Part shown: one piece after another, positions 41,851-51,209 of the stretch
Numbering within the stretch: position 1 is the stretch's first letter
Layout of the letters: every line of letters begins with the position of its first letter
Source: JASJAR01 sp039198225
Lineage (GTDB): Bacteria; Pseudomonadota; Alphaproteobacteria; Rhodobacterales; Rhodobacteraceae
Length of the DNA stretch: 64,000 nucleotides
Direction of reading: 5' to 3'
NCBI GenBank assembly: GCA_039198225.1
Contig: JBCCTQ010000008.1
Location: forward strand, 1-64,000
Made by a program: the position numbers and the translations under genes
Notes under the pieces: generated by a model
Database searches by the model: none
What the model saw: the letters and a program-made list of their open reading frames with translations, nothing else
What the model was told of the DNA's origin: nothing

Positions 41851-44346
41851 CTACTCAAGCGTCCGCTCAACCTCTTCACGCTCGAAGATTTCGATAATGT
41901 CGGCCTGGCGAATGTCTTCGTAATTCTCGAAGGCCATCCCGCATTCCTGGCCCGACTGCACTTCCGGCACTTCGTCCTTAAACCGCTTAAGGGTTTTAAG
42001 CGTACCTTCGTGGATCACCACATTGTCGCGCAACAGGCGAACCCCGGCGGACCGGCGGGCGACACCTTCGGTGACCAAACACCCGGCCACCTTGCCGACG
42101 CCAGAAACCTTGAAGACCTCTTTGATCTCGGCATAGCCGATGAAGTTCTCCCGAACCTCGGCCGACAAGAGCCCCGACGCGGCGGATTTAATGTCGTCGA
42201 CCAAATCGTAGATCACGCTGTAATAGCGGATCTCGACGCCCTTTTGGTTGGCCGTATTCCGCGCCGACGCATTGGCGCGAACGTTAAAGCCAATCACCGG
42301 GGCACCCGACGCTTCGGCGAGGCCAATATCGGTTTCCGTAATTGCGCCGACACCGGAATGAAGGACACGCACCCGCACCTCTTCGTTCCCGATCTTCTCC
42401 ATCGCCTGCAAAATCGCTTCGGCAGAACCTTGCACGTCGGCTTTCACGAGGATGGGCATTTCTGCGACGTTCTCGTCGGCCTTCGCTTTGGCCATCATCT
42501 GTTCGAGCGTTGTAGCAGCCCCGGCGGCGGCGCGTTTTTCCTTCGCCGCGCTCGCCCGGTATTCGGCAATCTCCCGGGCTTGGGCTTCCGTTTCGACGAC
42601 GTTCAAAACGTCGCCCGCTTCGGGCGTTCCGTTGAGGCCCAGAACTTCTACCGGAACGGAGGGGCCAGCTTCGTTGACCCGCTCGCCTCGGTCGTTCTCC
42701 ATCGCCCGGACTTTCCCCCATTGCTCGCCGACGACGAAAATGTCGCCCTGGCGAAGGGTCCCGTTCTGGACGAGAACGGTGGCCACGGGGCCCCGGCCCA
42801 CATCGAGCTGGGCTTCGATGACCGCACCCGAGGCCGCCCGTTCCGGGTTGGCCTTGAGTTCGAGAATTTCAGCCTGGAGAGCAATCGATTCCAAAAGCGC
42901 GTCGAGCCCTTGGCCGGAGATCGCAGAGACTTCCACGTCCTGCACTTCGCCCGACATCTTCTCGACGATCACCTCGTGCTGGAGGAGATCGGTCCGCACT
43001 TTGTCGGGGTTGGCTTCGGGTTTGTCGATCTTGTTGATGGCCACGATCATCGGCACTTCGGCCGCTTTGGCGTGGTTAATTGCCTCGACGGTTTGGGGCA
43101 TTACCGCGTCATCGGCAGCTACCACGAGCACAACAATATCGGTCACCTGGGCGCCCCGTGCGCGCATCGAGGTGAACGCGGCATGGCCCGGCGTGTCGAG
43201 GAACGACAATACCGCGCCCGTATCGGTGGTCACCTGATAGGCGCCGATATGCTGGGTGATGCCGCCGGCTTCGCCCGAGGTCACGTTGGCATTCCGGATC
43301 GCGTCGAGCAGCGAGGTCTTGCCGTGGTCGACATGGCCCATGATCGTGATGACTGGAGGCCGGCCGGCCAGGTCTTCTGCTTTGTCTTCGACCGTATCGA
43401 TGACGTCTTCGACATCGGCGTCCGAAACGCGTTGCACCTTGTGGCCGAACTCTTCGATGATGAGTTCGGCCGTATCGGCATCGATGGTCTGGTTCTGGGT
43501 CGCCATGATCCCGTTGGTCATCAGCGATTTGACCACATCGGCCACCCGCTCTGACATCCGGTTGGCCAGCTCAGAGACCATGATGGCTTCTGGCAATTGC
43601 ACCGTGCGGACGACCTTTTCGCGCTCGATCGTCCCGCCCATGGCCTTCTGGCGTGCGCGTTCTTGCTTCCGCTTCATCGCGGCGAGTGAGCGTTGCCGAC
43701 CACCGTCGCCACCGGCAAGGGCCTGGTTGAGCGTCAGCTTACCCGAACGGCGATTGTCATCCCGTCCACGGTTCTTGTTTTCGCGACGGTCGTCGCGTTC
43801 GCGCTCTGGTTTGCGCGTGGATGAGGCGGGCTTTCCACCGCCGCGGGGCGCCTCGCCGGGTGCGGGCGCAGCGGCTGCTGCCGCCGCTGCGGCCACCGGT
43901 TCAGCAGGGCGCGCCCGCGCGGTTTCGGCTTCGCGCTTCCGCCGCGCATCTTCCTCGGCTTTCGCCTTGGCCTTTTCTTCGAGTTCGCGCGCCTCGCGTT
44001 CTTTGGCTTCTGCCTCCAGGCGACGGCGCTCGCGCTCTTCGGCTCGGGCCTTCTCTTCGGCCTCGCGCTTTTTCGCTTCGTCCGCCGCGTTGGCCTGGGC
44101 CGCCGCGACCGCTTTGATCCGGCGTTCGTATTCGGCCTCGGTTATTCCCGCTGGCCGCTTCGACGGATCCGCAGAGCCTGGCGAGCCAGACCCTGACTTC
44201 CCGGCACCGGGCTTTGGAACCACAACGCGCTTGCGTTTGGTCTCCACCACGACGTTCTTGGTCCGGCCATGGGAGAAGCTCTGCTTCACCTGGCCCGACC
44301 GTCCGCCGCGTAGGCCCAAGGTCTTTTTGCCGTCAGTATCGCTCAT
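41851..44346 (-). CDS. infB: Translation initiation factor IF-2
   Basis: This 831-aa factor binds fMet-tRNA and joins ribosomal subunits. The N-terminus (about 1-240) has an IF2 N-domain and a highly charged Lys/Arg/Glu-rich region with long coiled-coil stretches (residues 80-145). The G domain has GHVDHGKT at residues 337-344, the switch DTPGH in SFLDTPGHAAF, and NKID. The C-terminal domains follow (VVKSLM region before, VRVLHSGVGAITE and later KRFKDEVPEVQSGQECGM, in parts). It is the last gene of rimP-nusA-ylxR-infB and is closed by a strong terminator. Confidence 0.97.
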   Translation of the reverse strand: MSDTDGKKTLGLRGGRSGQVKQSFSHGRTKNVVVETKRKRVVVPKPGAGKSGSGSPGSADPSKRPAGITEAEYERRIKAVAAAQANAADEAKKREAEEKARAEERERRRLEAEAKEREARELEEKAKAKAEEDARRKREAETARARPAEPVAAAAAAAAAPAPGEAPRGGGKPASSTRKPERERDDRRENKNRGRDDNRRSGKLTLNQALAGGDGGRQRSLAAMKRKQERARQKAMGGTIEREKVVRTVQLPEAIMVSELANRMSERVADVVKSLMTNGIMATQNQTIDADTAELIIEEFGHKVQRVSDADVEDVIDTVEDKAEDLAGRPPVITIMGHVDHGKTSLLDAIRNANVTSGEAGGITQHIGAYQVTTDTGAVLSFLDTPGHAAFTSMRARGAQVTDIVVLVVAADDAVMPQTVEAINHAKAAEVPMIVAINKIDKPEANPDKVRTDLLQHEVIVEKMSGEVQDVEVSAISGQGLDALLESIALQAEILELKANPERAASGAVIEAQLDVGRGPVATVLVQNGTLRQGDIFVVGEQWGKVRAMENDRGERVNEAGPSVPVEVLGLNGTPEAGDVLNVVETEAQAREIAEYRASAAKEKRAAAGAATTLEQMMAKAKADENVAEMPILVKADVQGSAEAILQAMEKIGNEEVRVRVLHSGVGAITETDIGLAEASGAPVIGFNVRANASARNTANQKGVEIRYYSVIYDLVDDIKSAASGLLSAEVRENFIGYAEIKEVFKVSGVGKVAGCLVTEGVARRSAGVRLLRDNVVIHEGTLKTLKRFKDEVPEVQSGQECGMAFENYEDIRQADIIEIFEREEVERTLE

Positions 44347-44354
44347 ACGATCGT

Positions 44355-44975
44355 CTATACCTTTCCGCCGGTGTCACAGCCGTCATGTCCGCGAACGCCC
44401 GATAGCCGGATCGCGTCCTCTCTGATGCTTTCAGTGAGTCCGCCCCGGGCAAGCGCGGCATGTATCACACGTTCCCGCCCAAAGGACAAACCCAATTCTT
44501 CCGCCGATAGCACGTCGAAAAAGGAGCCGCGGCCCCCTGGTTTATAAAGTTTCGATTTGCCCCGTTCGGATCCGTCAGAGGCTTGGAGAAGGATCACGGC
44601 TTCGCCTTTGGCAAGCCAGTCTTTGACCTTCTCAAATCCAGTAACCGCGATCCCGGCTTTGCGAGCCATGGAGATAAGGTCGGTGACCCGCCGCGCCAAG
44701 AGACGGTCGATATCTTCGAGAAGGTTTTCGGGAACAGTAACGTTCGCCTTAAGGCCGCGCCCGAAGAGTTTCTTGTCGACGGCCTTCACGAGTGCTGCCC
44801 GTTCCGCGCTCACATAGACGCCGCGGCCCGGGAGCTTGCCGGCAATGTCTGGCACGACTTGGGCGTCCGGGCTCAACCCGAACCGGATCAGGCCCCGTTT
44901 GGGCTGGACCTCCCCGGTCGCCACGCAGCGCCGTTCGGGCGCCTCCCGGGTCTTCAATTTGCCGCCGCGCGCCAT
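44355..44975 (-). CDS. YlxR (DUF448) fused to an L7Ae-like RNA-binding domain
   Basis: This 206-aa protein has the DUF448/YlxR fold at residues about 10-90 (ERRCVATGEVQPKRGLIRF, GRGVYVSAERAALVKAV) and, after about residue 95, an L7Ae/L30e-like domain (LISMARKAGIAVTGFEKVKDW, AVILLQASDGSERGKSKL). The YlxR-L7Ae composition is typical in alphaproteobacteria; both parts bind RNA. The ATG at 44975 starts MARGGKLKTRE; a GTG two codons upstream is also possible. It sits between nusA (20 bp upstream) and infB (8 bp downstream). Confidence 0.9.
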   Translation of the reverse strand: MARGGKLKTREAPERRCVATGEVQPKRGLIRFGLSPDAQVVPDIAGKLPGRGVYVSAERAALVKAVDKKLFGRGLKANVTVPENLLEDIDRLLARRVTDLISMARKAGIAVTGFEKVKDWLAKGEAVILLQASDGSERGKSKLYKPGGRGSFFDVLSAEELGLSFGRERVIHAALARGGLTESIREDAIRLSGVRGHDGCDTGGKV

Positions 44976-44995
44976 TGCCACGTCTGATGCCAGCC

Positions 44996-46651
44996 TTAAT
45001 CCTTCGCCTCGACAGCCGCTTCGGCCAGGGCCGCGTCTTCGCCGCCCTCTTCGCCCTCGGCTCCCTCTTCGGCCGCCGCCTCTAGATCGGCCGGGTCGAC
45101 CCAACCAAGAAGCACACGCGCCGTCATCACCATGTTCTGGGCTTCTTCAAGGCTCACATCGAAGGGCTCAAGGACCCCGTCATCTTTGACCCGCTCACCG
45201 TCGACGGTGGTCCAACCGCCCGCCAATTCCCAGTCGGCACAGGTGGCAAAGTCCTCGAGCGTTTTGACATCGTCCTCGGCCAGTGCCTGCACCATTTGCG
45301 GTGTCAGCCCTTCGAAGTTGATGAGGCTTTCTTCCGCGCCAAGTTCTTTCGCCCGATCGAGAGCGGCCTTGTTCAGCGCATCGATGTGGTCGCGCGCCCG
45401 GGCCTGGAGCTCGTTCGCCGTGTCCTCATCGACCCCGTCGATGACCAAAAGCTCGTCAACCTCGACATAGGCCACCTCTTCGAGGTTGGTGAACCCTTCC
45501 GACACGAGAAGCTGGGCGAAGAACTCGTCCAAATCGAGCGTGTCGACAAAGAGCTTGGTCCGCTCTTCAAATTCGGCCTGGCGCCGCGCACTTTCCTGCT
45601 CCTCGGTCATGATGTCGATGTCGAGGGCAGTGAGTTGCGAGGCCAGACGCACGTTTTGGCCGCGGCGGCCAATGGCGAGCGACAATTGCTCGTCGGGGAC
45701 GACGACTTCGATCCGCGCCGCGTCTTCGTCGATGACCACCTTTGAGACTTCGGCAGGCTGAAGCGCGTTCACCAGGAACGTCGCCTGATCTTCATTCCAA
45801 GGAATGATGTCGATCTTTTCGCCCTGCAGCTCGTTGACCACCGCCTGGACACGGCTCCCGCGCATGCCCACGCAGGCCCCGACGGGATCAATGGAACTGT
45901 CATAGGAAATCACGGCGATTTTGGCGCGGCTGCCCGGGTCGCGGGCCACGGCCTTGATCTCGATGATCCCGTCATAGATCTCCGGCACTTCCATTTTGAA
46001 GAGCTCGGCCATGAATTCAGGCGCCGTCCGGCTGAGAAAGATCTGTGGCCCGCGGGGCTCGCGGCGCACATCCTTGATGTAGCAACGGATCCGGTCATTC
46101 GGGCGGTAGCTTTCGCGGCCGATCTTCTCGTTCCGCCGAAGCACCGCTTCGCCCGCGCCAACATCGACGACCACGTTGCCATATTCCTCGCGCTTGACCT
46201 GGCCGTTGATGATCGTGCCGGCGCGGTCCTTGAATTCCTCAAACTGTCGGTCGCGTTCGGCTTCCCGGACCTTTTGAAGGATCACCTGCTTGGCCGACTG
46301 CGCCGCGATCCGGCCCATATCGACGGGTGGAACTTCATCAACGATCGTATCGCCGGGCTTTGGGTCATCGAGATATTGCTTAGCCTGTTCGGGCGTGAGT
46401 TGCGCCTGGTAATTTTCGAGCTCTTCTTCCTCGGGGTCGATCACCGTCCGGACCCGGGTGAAGGTCGCGCGACCGGTTTTCCGATCTATCGACACCCGAA
46501 TGTCCATCTCGGCGCCGTAGCGGCTCTTGGCGGCCCGGGCGAGGCTTTCCTCCATCGCTTCGATCACCAGAACGGGATCGATCATCTTCTCCCGCGCCAC
46601 CGCTTCGGCGGTCTGCAAGAGTTCCAACTGGTTGGCAGAGGTAATCGCCAT
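44996..46651 (-). CDS. nusA: Transcription termination/antitermination factor NusA
   Basis: This 551-aa factor begins MAITSANQLELLQTAEAVAREK, the RNA-polymerase-binding domain. After it come the S1 domain (RPNDRIRCYIKDVRREPRG region), two KH domains with VGACVGMRGSRVQAVVNEL and LAIGRRGQNVRLASQL, and two C-terminal acidic repeats (about 375-500). It ends with a Glu/Ala-rich tail. It modulates pausing, termination and antitermination. It starts 3 bp after rimP. Confidence 0.97.
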   Translation of the reverse strand: MAITSANQLELLQTAEAVAREKMIDPVLVIEAMEESLARAAKSRYGAEMDIRVSIDRKTGRATFTRVRTVIDPEEEELENYQAQLTPEQAKQYLDDPKPGDTIVDEVPPVDMGRIAAQSAKQVILQKVREAERDRQFEEFKDRAGTIINGQVKREEYGNVVVDVGAGEAVLRRNEKIGRESYRPNDRIRCYIKDVRREPRGPQIFLSRTAPEFMAELFKMEVPEIYDGIIEIKAVARDPGSRAKIAVISYDSSIDPVGACVGMRGSRVQAVVNELQGEKIDIIPWNEDQATFLVNALQPAEVSKVVIDEDAARIEVVVPDEQLSLAIGRRGQNVRLASQLTALDIDIMTEEQESARRQAEFEERTKLFVDTLDLDEFFAQLLVSEGFTNLEEVAYVEVDELLVIDGVDEDTANELQARARDHIDALNKAALDRAKELGAEESLINFEGLTPQMVQALAEDDVKTLEDFATCADWELAGGWTTVDGERVKDDGVLEPFDVSLEEAQNMVMTARVLLGWVDPADLEAAAEEGAEGEEGGEDAALAEAAVEAKD

Positions 46652-46654
46652 GGT

Positions 46655-47218
46655 CTAAGCCTCCTCTTCCCCGCTTGTCAGGGATTTCAGTAAATCTGTC
46701 GCCGCCTCGTCGCCCTTTTGGCCTTTGAGCGCGTCGCGGATCAGCGCATCGGTCAAGACGAGTTTGGCGTCCGAGAGCCACTCGAATTTGAGCCCGATCG
46801 TGCCTTCTTCGATGTCGATCAGAACTTCGCCGTTTTCCGTGCCGCCCAGCACGCCCCGGAACCGACGCCGCCCATCGATCAATTCGTCAGTCTCGAGCTT
46901 GGCCTCGTAGCCCTCCCAGACCTCAAAGTCCTTGACCCGCGTCAAAGGTCGGTCAATCCCAGGGCTTGAGACTTCGAGCGTGTAATTGTCTTCGATCGGG
47001 TCTTCGACATCGAGCTTCGCCGACACCGCCGTCGAGATCTCGGCGCAATCGTCCACTTCGATCCCGCCGCCTGGGCGTTCGGCCATGATCTGGAGGATCC
47101 GGTTCTTTCCGCCCATCAGCCGCACGCGCACCAACTCAAAGCCTAGATCTTCGACCACGGGGGTCACGATCTCGGCGATGCGCCGGTCCATACTGGCTTT
47201 TGCGATCAGGTCGTTCAT
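46655..47218 (-). CDS. rimP: Ribosome maturation factor RimP
   Basis: This 187-aa protein has the RimP core: RIAEIVTPVVEDLGFELVRVR, ILQIMAERPGGGIEVDDCAEIS, LEVSSPGIDRPLTRVKDFEVWEG (in parts LEVSSPGIDRPLT and KDFEVWEGYEAKL), then a C-terminal SH3-like domain. It assists 30S assembly. The ATG at 47218 (MNDLIAKASMD) is the natural start. It is the first gene of the operon, with a candidate promoter about 90-115 bp upstream. Confidence 0.95.
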   Translation of the reverse strand: MNDLIAKASMDRRIAEIVTPVVEDLGFELVRVRLMGGKNRILQIMAERPGGGIEVDDCAEISTAVSAKLDVEDPIEDNYTLEVSSPGIDRPLTRVKDFEVWEGYEAKLETDELIDGRRRFRGVLGGTENGEVLIDIEEGTIGLKFEWLSDAKLVLTDALIRDALKGQKGDEAATDLLKSLTSGEEEA

Positions 47219-47306
47219 GGCGGTCCGAACAAAAAAACGGGCCAGCGGCCCGTCGTTGTTCCGGTGGAGCGTCGGGGGTGGAAGCCGAAGCGCCGCTGTT
47301 GAGGGT

Positions 47307-47335
47307 GATATACGAAGGCTCGCCCGCCGCCGCAA
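47307..47335 (-). promoter_or_regulatory. Candidate housekeeping promoter for rimP-nusA-ylxR-infB
   Basis: On the minus strand TTGCGG (47335-47330) and GTATAT (47313-47308) are 16 bases apart, a reasonable sigma-70 pair for this GC-rich group, about 90 bp before the rimP ATG. The 250-bp gap between rimP and the divergent DUF1800 gene also contains TTAA-N7-TTAT at 47394-47408, an imperfect CtrA-like match, and no tRNA gene. Confidence 0.4.
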
Positions 47336-47468
47336 GGGGCATCGGCAAGATCCTCGCCTTCAGACAGCGCCCCTCGGCAAAGACAGGCTTCTTTTAAATT
47401 GATGTTATCTTCGCCGACGGAAAACCGGCGGCATCGCGTAAAATCTATGTAGCAACCGATGAGCGCGT

Positions 47469-48791
47469 ATGATCGAGGCCGCCACACTTTCCGCACTCCG
47501 CTTCGGCTTTGGCCACCACCCGGCGGAGTCTGCGCCGGCTTCGGCCGACGCCCTTTTGGAGAGTATCGGCCTTCCCCCGCCTCCTAGGATCCCCCTTTCG
47601 GACCGCACAGCGCTCTTCGAAGCCTACCGCAAGAACCGCCAAGACCAGACCAGCATGGCCGCTGAAAATGCAAAACGGGCGCTGAACCATGCCGTGAGGG
47701 ACGATCTCCGCCACGCGGTCCGCCTCGCCGTCAGAGGCCCCGGTTTCCGCGAAAGGCTTACCCATTTCTGGCTCGACCATTTTACCGTGGCCGCAAGGGG
47801 CCGGCTCTTGTCACTTTTGGTGCCCGATTTTGTCGACCGGGTGATCCGGCCTCATATCGACGGCACGTTCCCCACTATGCTTGAAGCCGTGGCGGAGCAT
47901 CCGGCTATGCTCCTTTACCTCAACCAGGCAAACTCCGTCGGGCCGAATTCCCAGGTTGGCCAGCGCCGGGGCCGTGGGCTTAATGAAAACCTTGCCCGTG
48001 AAGTCCTCGAACTTCACACGATCGGGGTCGACGCGGCCTATACCCAACGCGATGTCCGTGAGTTGGCGCGGCTCCTTACGGGGCTCGGCACTGACAAAAC
48101 CGGGTTTCGCTTCCGGCAAGGCATTGCGGAACCGGGGCAGATGGAGGTTCTGGGCCAAACGTACCGGCGCAGCGAGCCCGATCTTCAGAGTATCCGGACG
48201 GCGCTCCGTGACATCGCGCTCCGTCCCGAGACCGCCCGGCATCTCTCCAAAAAGCTCTACCGCCATTTTGTCGGCGCGCCGGTTGACCCAGGCGCCATCC
48301 AAGCGATGGCCAAGGCCTACCGCGCCAATGACGGGGCGCTTTTGCCCGTCTACCAAGCCATGTTGGCCCATCCAAGCGCGTGGGAACGCCCGCTCAGCAA
48401 TGCAAAGCTCCCGTTTCATTTTATCGTGTCGACATTCCGGGCGGCCGGGGCGACGGAGGACGATATCGAAGGGATGAGCCGCGGTAACATCCAAAAGGGC
48501 ATCCACACTCCGATGATAAATATGGGCCAGCGGCCCTTCCAACCCCGGGGTCCGGACGGCTGGAGCGAGGAGCCGACGGCATGGATCACACCGCCGATGC
48601 TTGCCACTCGGATCCGTTGGGCTGCCGAATTTGCCCAGCGGCTACTGGCCAAGAAAGACCCGCGTGAGTTTCTCGAAGACGCTTTGGGCGACGCCGCCTC
48701 CGATCTTCTTCGTTTCGCCGTGGCCGGATCGGAGCAACGGGTCGAAGGCATTGCGCTGACCCTCGTCTCGCCCGAATTCAATCGGAGATAG
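47469..48791 (+). CDS. DUF1800 protein
   Basis: This 440-aa protein matches DUF1800. Its signatures are LTHFWLDHFTVAARGR, LLYLNQANSVGPN, LNENLAREVLELHTIGVDAAYTQRDVRELARLLTG (in parts NENLAREVLELHTIG and YTQRDVRELARLLTG), LSKKLYRHFVG and AWERPLSNAKLP. No signal peptide is obvious at the ATG used (47469). DUF1800 is almost always next to a DUF1501 gene, as here, where the gap is 3 bp. The function of the pair is unknown; it is suspected to act on exported substrates. Confidence 0.9.
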   Translation: MIEAATLSALRFGFGHHPAESAPASADALLESIGLPPPPRIPLSDRTALFEAYRKNRQDQTSMAAENAKRALNHAVRDDLRHAVRLAVRGPGFRERLTHFWLDHFTVAARGRLLSLLVPDFVDRVIRPHIDGTFPTMLEAVAEHPAMLLYLNQANSVGPNSQVGQRRGRGLNENLAREVLELHTIGVDAAYTQRDVRELARLLTGLGTDKTGFRFRQGIAEPGQMEVLGQTYRRSEPDLQSIRTALRDIALRPETARHLSKKLYRHFVGAPVDPGAIQAMAKAYRANDGALLPVYQAMLAHPSAWERPLSNAKLPFHFIVSTFRAAGATEDDIEGMSRGNIQKGIHTPMINMGQRPFQPRGPDGWSEEPTAWITPPMLATRIRWAAEFAQRLLAKKDPREFLEDALGDAASDLLRFAVAGSEQRVEGIALTLVSPEFNRR

Positions 48792-48794
48792 ACC

Positions 48795-49958
48795 ATGGAT
48801 CGCCGCGCCTTTTTCGCTCGTAGCTTCGCCCTCGGTTGTTCGGCCGCCGCAAGCCCTTTCGTGACACCGGTCACGTTTGCCTCCGCCCCGGGTGACGGTC
48901 GGCTCGTCGTCATTATCCTTAGGGGTGCGATGGACGGGCTCGACGTGGTCCGCCCCTTGGGCGATCCGCACTTTGCAGCACTCCGCCCAAGCCTCAATGG
49001 CACCCAAGCAGAAGACCTCGACGGGTTCTTCGCGCTCAACAGTGCGCTTTCTTCGCTCATGCCGCTTTGGCGGTCGGGGGAGTTGGCCTTCGCCCATGCG
49101 GTGTCGACGCCGTACCGCGACAAGAGGAGCCATTTCGACGGTCAGGATTTTCTCGAAAACGGTGGCGCTGCGACGGACGGCGCCCTGACGGCGACAGGGG
49201 ATGGTTGGCTCAACCGCCTCCTTGCCCAGCTTCCAGAAGCCGAAGCCGAAACCGCCTTTGCCATCGGGCGCGAGAACCTTCTCCTTCTTTCGGGCGATGC
49301 TCCGGCCACGTCTTGGTCGCCTGAAGCAACGCTTTCGCTGTCGCCCCAAGCCCAGCTCCTTCTCGAAAAGGTCTACGCCCAAGATCCCTTGTTCCGCGAC
49401 GCGGCCACCCAGGCGATGGCCCTTTCGGATCTTGTGACCGACCCCATGGCGCCCGGCTGGGCGGGCCGCGCCAAAGCGCTCGCGGAGTTCGCCGCGGGAC
49501 GATTGAAAGAAGAAACGCGGATCGCGGCGTTTTCCATTGGCGGGTGGGACACTCATGCCAACCAAGCGCGTACCCTTCCCCGGGCCTTGGGCGAACTTTC
49601 CGATGCCATCTTGACCCTGCGCAAGGAGCTCGGGCCGGTTTGGGGTCAAACGGCCGTCCTTTGCCTCACCGAATTCGGCCGGACGGTCCGGGAGAACGGA
49701 TCCAAAGGCACCGACCACGGAACGGCGGGTGCTGAGCTCTTTGCCGGAGGTGCGGTGCGCGGCGGGCAGGTGATCGGCCGTTGGCCCGGGCTTGGGCCCG
49801 GCGATCTTTTTGAAGACCGCGATCTCATGCCAACGCGTGATGTCCGCGCCCATGCGGCCTGGGCACTCCGCGCGCTTTTCCCGGTCGGTAATCCGGTTTT
49901 GGCCGGTGACGTCTTTCCAGGCCTCGATCTCGGGAGCGATCCGAAGCTCATGGCTTAG
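48795..49958 (+). CDS. DUF1501 protein with Tat signal
   Basis: This 387-aa protein has a twin-arginine signal (MDRRAFFARSFALGCSAAAS) followed by an alkaline-phosphatase/sulfatase-like DUF1501 fold: VVIILRGAMDGLDVVRP with the metal-site Asp, FSIGGWDTHANQAR, VLCLTEFGRTVREN and DHGTAGAELFAGGAV. It is predicted to be exported folded. It is coupled to the DUF1800 gene upstream. The family has conserved metal-binding positions but no confirmed reaction. Confidence 0.9.
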   Translation: MDRRAFFARSFALGCSAAASPFVTPVTFASAPGDGRLVVIILRGAMDGLDVVRPLGDPHFAALRPSLNGTQAEDLDGFFALNSALSSLMPLWRSGELAFAHAVSTPYRDKRSHFDGQDFLENGGAATDGALTATGDGWLNRLLAQLPEAEAETAFAIGRENLLLLSGDAPATSWSPEATLSLSPQAQLLLEKVYAQDPLFRDAATQAMALSDLVTDPMAPGWAGRAKALAEFAAGRLKEETRIAAFSIGGWDTHANQARTLPRALGELSDAILTLRKELGPVWGQTAVLCLTEFGRTVRENGSKGTDHGTAGAELFAGGAVRGGQVIGRWPGLGPGDLFEDRDLMPTRDVRAHAAWALRALFPVGNPVLAGDVFPGLDLGSDPKLMA

Positions 49959-50044
49959 GCGTGCCGGGTGCACAGCTTTGGCGCACCGGACTTGACCCCA
50001 CCCTTTCCGAACTATCTCCCGCCTCGACCCACCGGGAGAGACAC

Positions 50045-50440
50045 ATGGCCGAAATCGCCCTTTTGACCACCGCGCTCCTCTTCGGTGGCATGACGCTATA
50101 TTCCTGCGCCTTCGCGCCGTTTCTGTTCTCTGTCTTGCCGATGGAGACCGTCCGTCCGGTCCTCCGCCAGGCTTTCCCGCATTTTTATCTTTTCGTCATG
50201 GCCACATCGGGGCTCGCCGCACTTCTCGCCTTTTTCATCGATCCGATCACCGGCGCTGCCCTCGCCGCGATTTTCGCCACCACGGTCTATGCCCGTCAGA
50301 TCCTGATGCCCGCCATCAACCGCGCCGCCGATGCCGAAGATCAGCGCCGGTTCAAGTCGCTCCACGGCGCCTCGGTCGTCATAACCTTGGCGCATATTCT
50401 GATATCGGGGTGGATCTTGGTGCGCCTTTTCAACGGCTAA
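50045..50440 (+). CDS. DUF4149-like small membrane protein
   Basis: This 131-aa protein has about four membrane helices: EIALLTTALLFGGMTLYSCAFAP, FYLFVMATSGLAALLAFF, ITGAALAAIFATTVYARQ and ASVVITLAHILISGWILVRLF. The pattern (FAPFLFSVLP, then MPAINRAAD) resembles DUF4149 or related integral membrane proteins. The ATG at 50045 has GGGAGAG upstream. It lies 86 bp after DUF1501 in the same direction, but belonging to the same transcript is not certain. Confidence 0.75.
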   Translation: MAEIALLTTALLFGGMTLYSCAFAPFLFSVLPMETVRPVLRQAFPHFYLFVMATSGLAALLAFFIDPITGAALAAIFATTVYARQILMPAINRAADAEDQRRFKSLHGASVVITLAHILISGWILVRLFNG

Positions 50441-50449
50441 GGCGCTGAC

Positions 50450-51082
50450 TTAGCCGATGAATTTCTGCGTCACCCAGTAGCGGCCACAATATTGCGCGTT
50501 GCGGTCGAACGCGACAGCCACAGCCGTCCGCCGTGCATTCCGGTCGAGGATATTCTTCCTGTGACCGGGGCTTTCCATCCAAAGCTGGACGATGTGGCGA
50601 GCCAAGGTCGCGTAGCTATGGGCCGGAAGTGCCCGCCCGTCATAGGTGGAAAACTGGCAGGCGGAGCTGTTGATGATTTTAAAGCGAAGATTGTCGATCT
50701 GATAGCGGTGGACCATGCCGATATTCTCGGATCCGGTCTTGAACCGCACTCCGGCGGATTTGATCCTTTGGCGAAGCGAGGCCTTGCCGGGTACGGTGCT
50801 CCGGTGGCTCAAAACCTGCCGCGATGCCATCCATTGGGAATGGCCGCGGGCCACACTGGCCATGCTGTTGCCCGCATCGGCCACAGGCCGCAACCCGGCA
50901 CGGCACCGATGAAAGTTCACTTCTCCCCGCACCGCATCATCAAAGAGCGCCTGATTGATCCGCTTGGTCGGCACGACCAGCTCGCTGGCTCGGGCCGGCA
51001 CCTGACGGGTACATGCTTCCGACGCCACAGCCGATCCGAGCAGCAACGCGCCACTGACAAGTGCAAGCAGTGTTGTTTTCAT
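50450..51082 (-). CDS. Secreted CAP-domain (SCP/PR1) protein
   Basis: This 210-aa protein has a signal peptide (LLALVSGALLLGSAVASEAC) and a CAP domain: VNFHRCRAGLRPVAD, ASVARGHSQWMASRQVLSH, SENIGM and LWMESPGHRKNIL, the last two being the His/Glu-containing CAP motifs. A pair of Cys may form a disulfide. It is an exported protein of unknown activity. The ATG is at 51082; the 127 bp between it and the pip gene hold TTAA-N8-TTAA, one base off a CtrA spacing. It is convergent with the DUF4149-like gene. Confidence 0.85.
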   Translation of the reverse strand: MKTTLLALVSGALLLGSAVASEACTRQVPARASELVVPTKRINQALFDDAVRGEVNFHRCRAGLRPVADAGNSMASVARGHSQWMASRQVLSHRSTVPGKASLRQRIKSAGVRFKTGSENIGMVHRYQIDNLRFKIINSSACQFSTYDGRALPAHSYATLARHIVQLWMESPGHRKNILDRNARRTAVAVAFDRNAQYCGRYWVTQKFIG

Positions 51083-51209
51083 CCCCAGCGTCCCGAACCC
51101 GCAACAACTCATCCCTCATGGTTGCGCGGGTTCGTGGCTAAACTCGGGCAAGTGCCTGACAACGTTAAGCCATTACTTAAGGATTGGCGATAATCCGCCT
51201 AGGCTTCGG

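Noticed and set aside
42010..43554. 514-codon open frame antisense to infB
   Set aside because: Same GC-shadow pattern; infB is intact and no ribosome binding site or family motif is present.
47394..47408. TTAA-N7-TTAT before the DUF1800 gene as a CtrA box
   Set aside because: One mismatch and no functional context; kept only as a remark in the promoter entry.
47219..47468. A tRNA gene upstream of rimP, as in some bacteria
   Set aside because: No cloverleaf pairing or TTC-type loop could be read in this region on either strand.
51165..51180. TTAA-N8-TTAA between the CAP gene and pip, like a CtrA box
   Set aside because: The spacer is eight rather than seven bases, so it does not fit the consensus.
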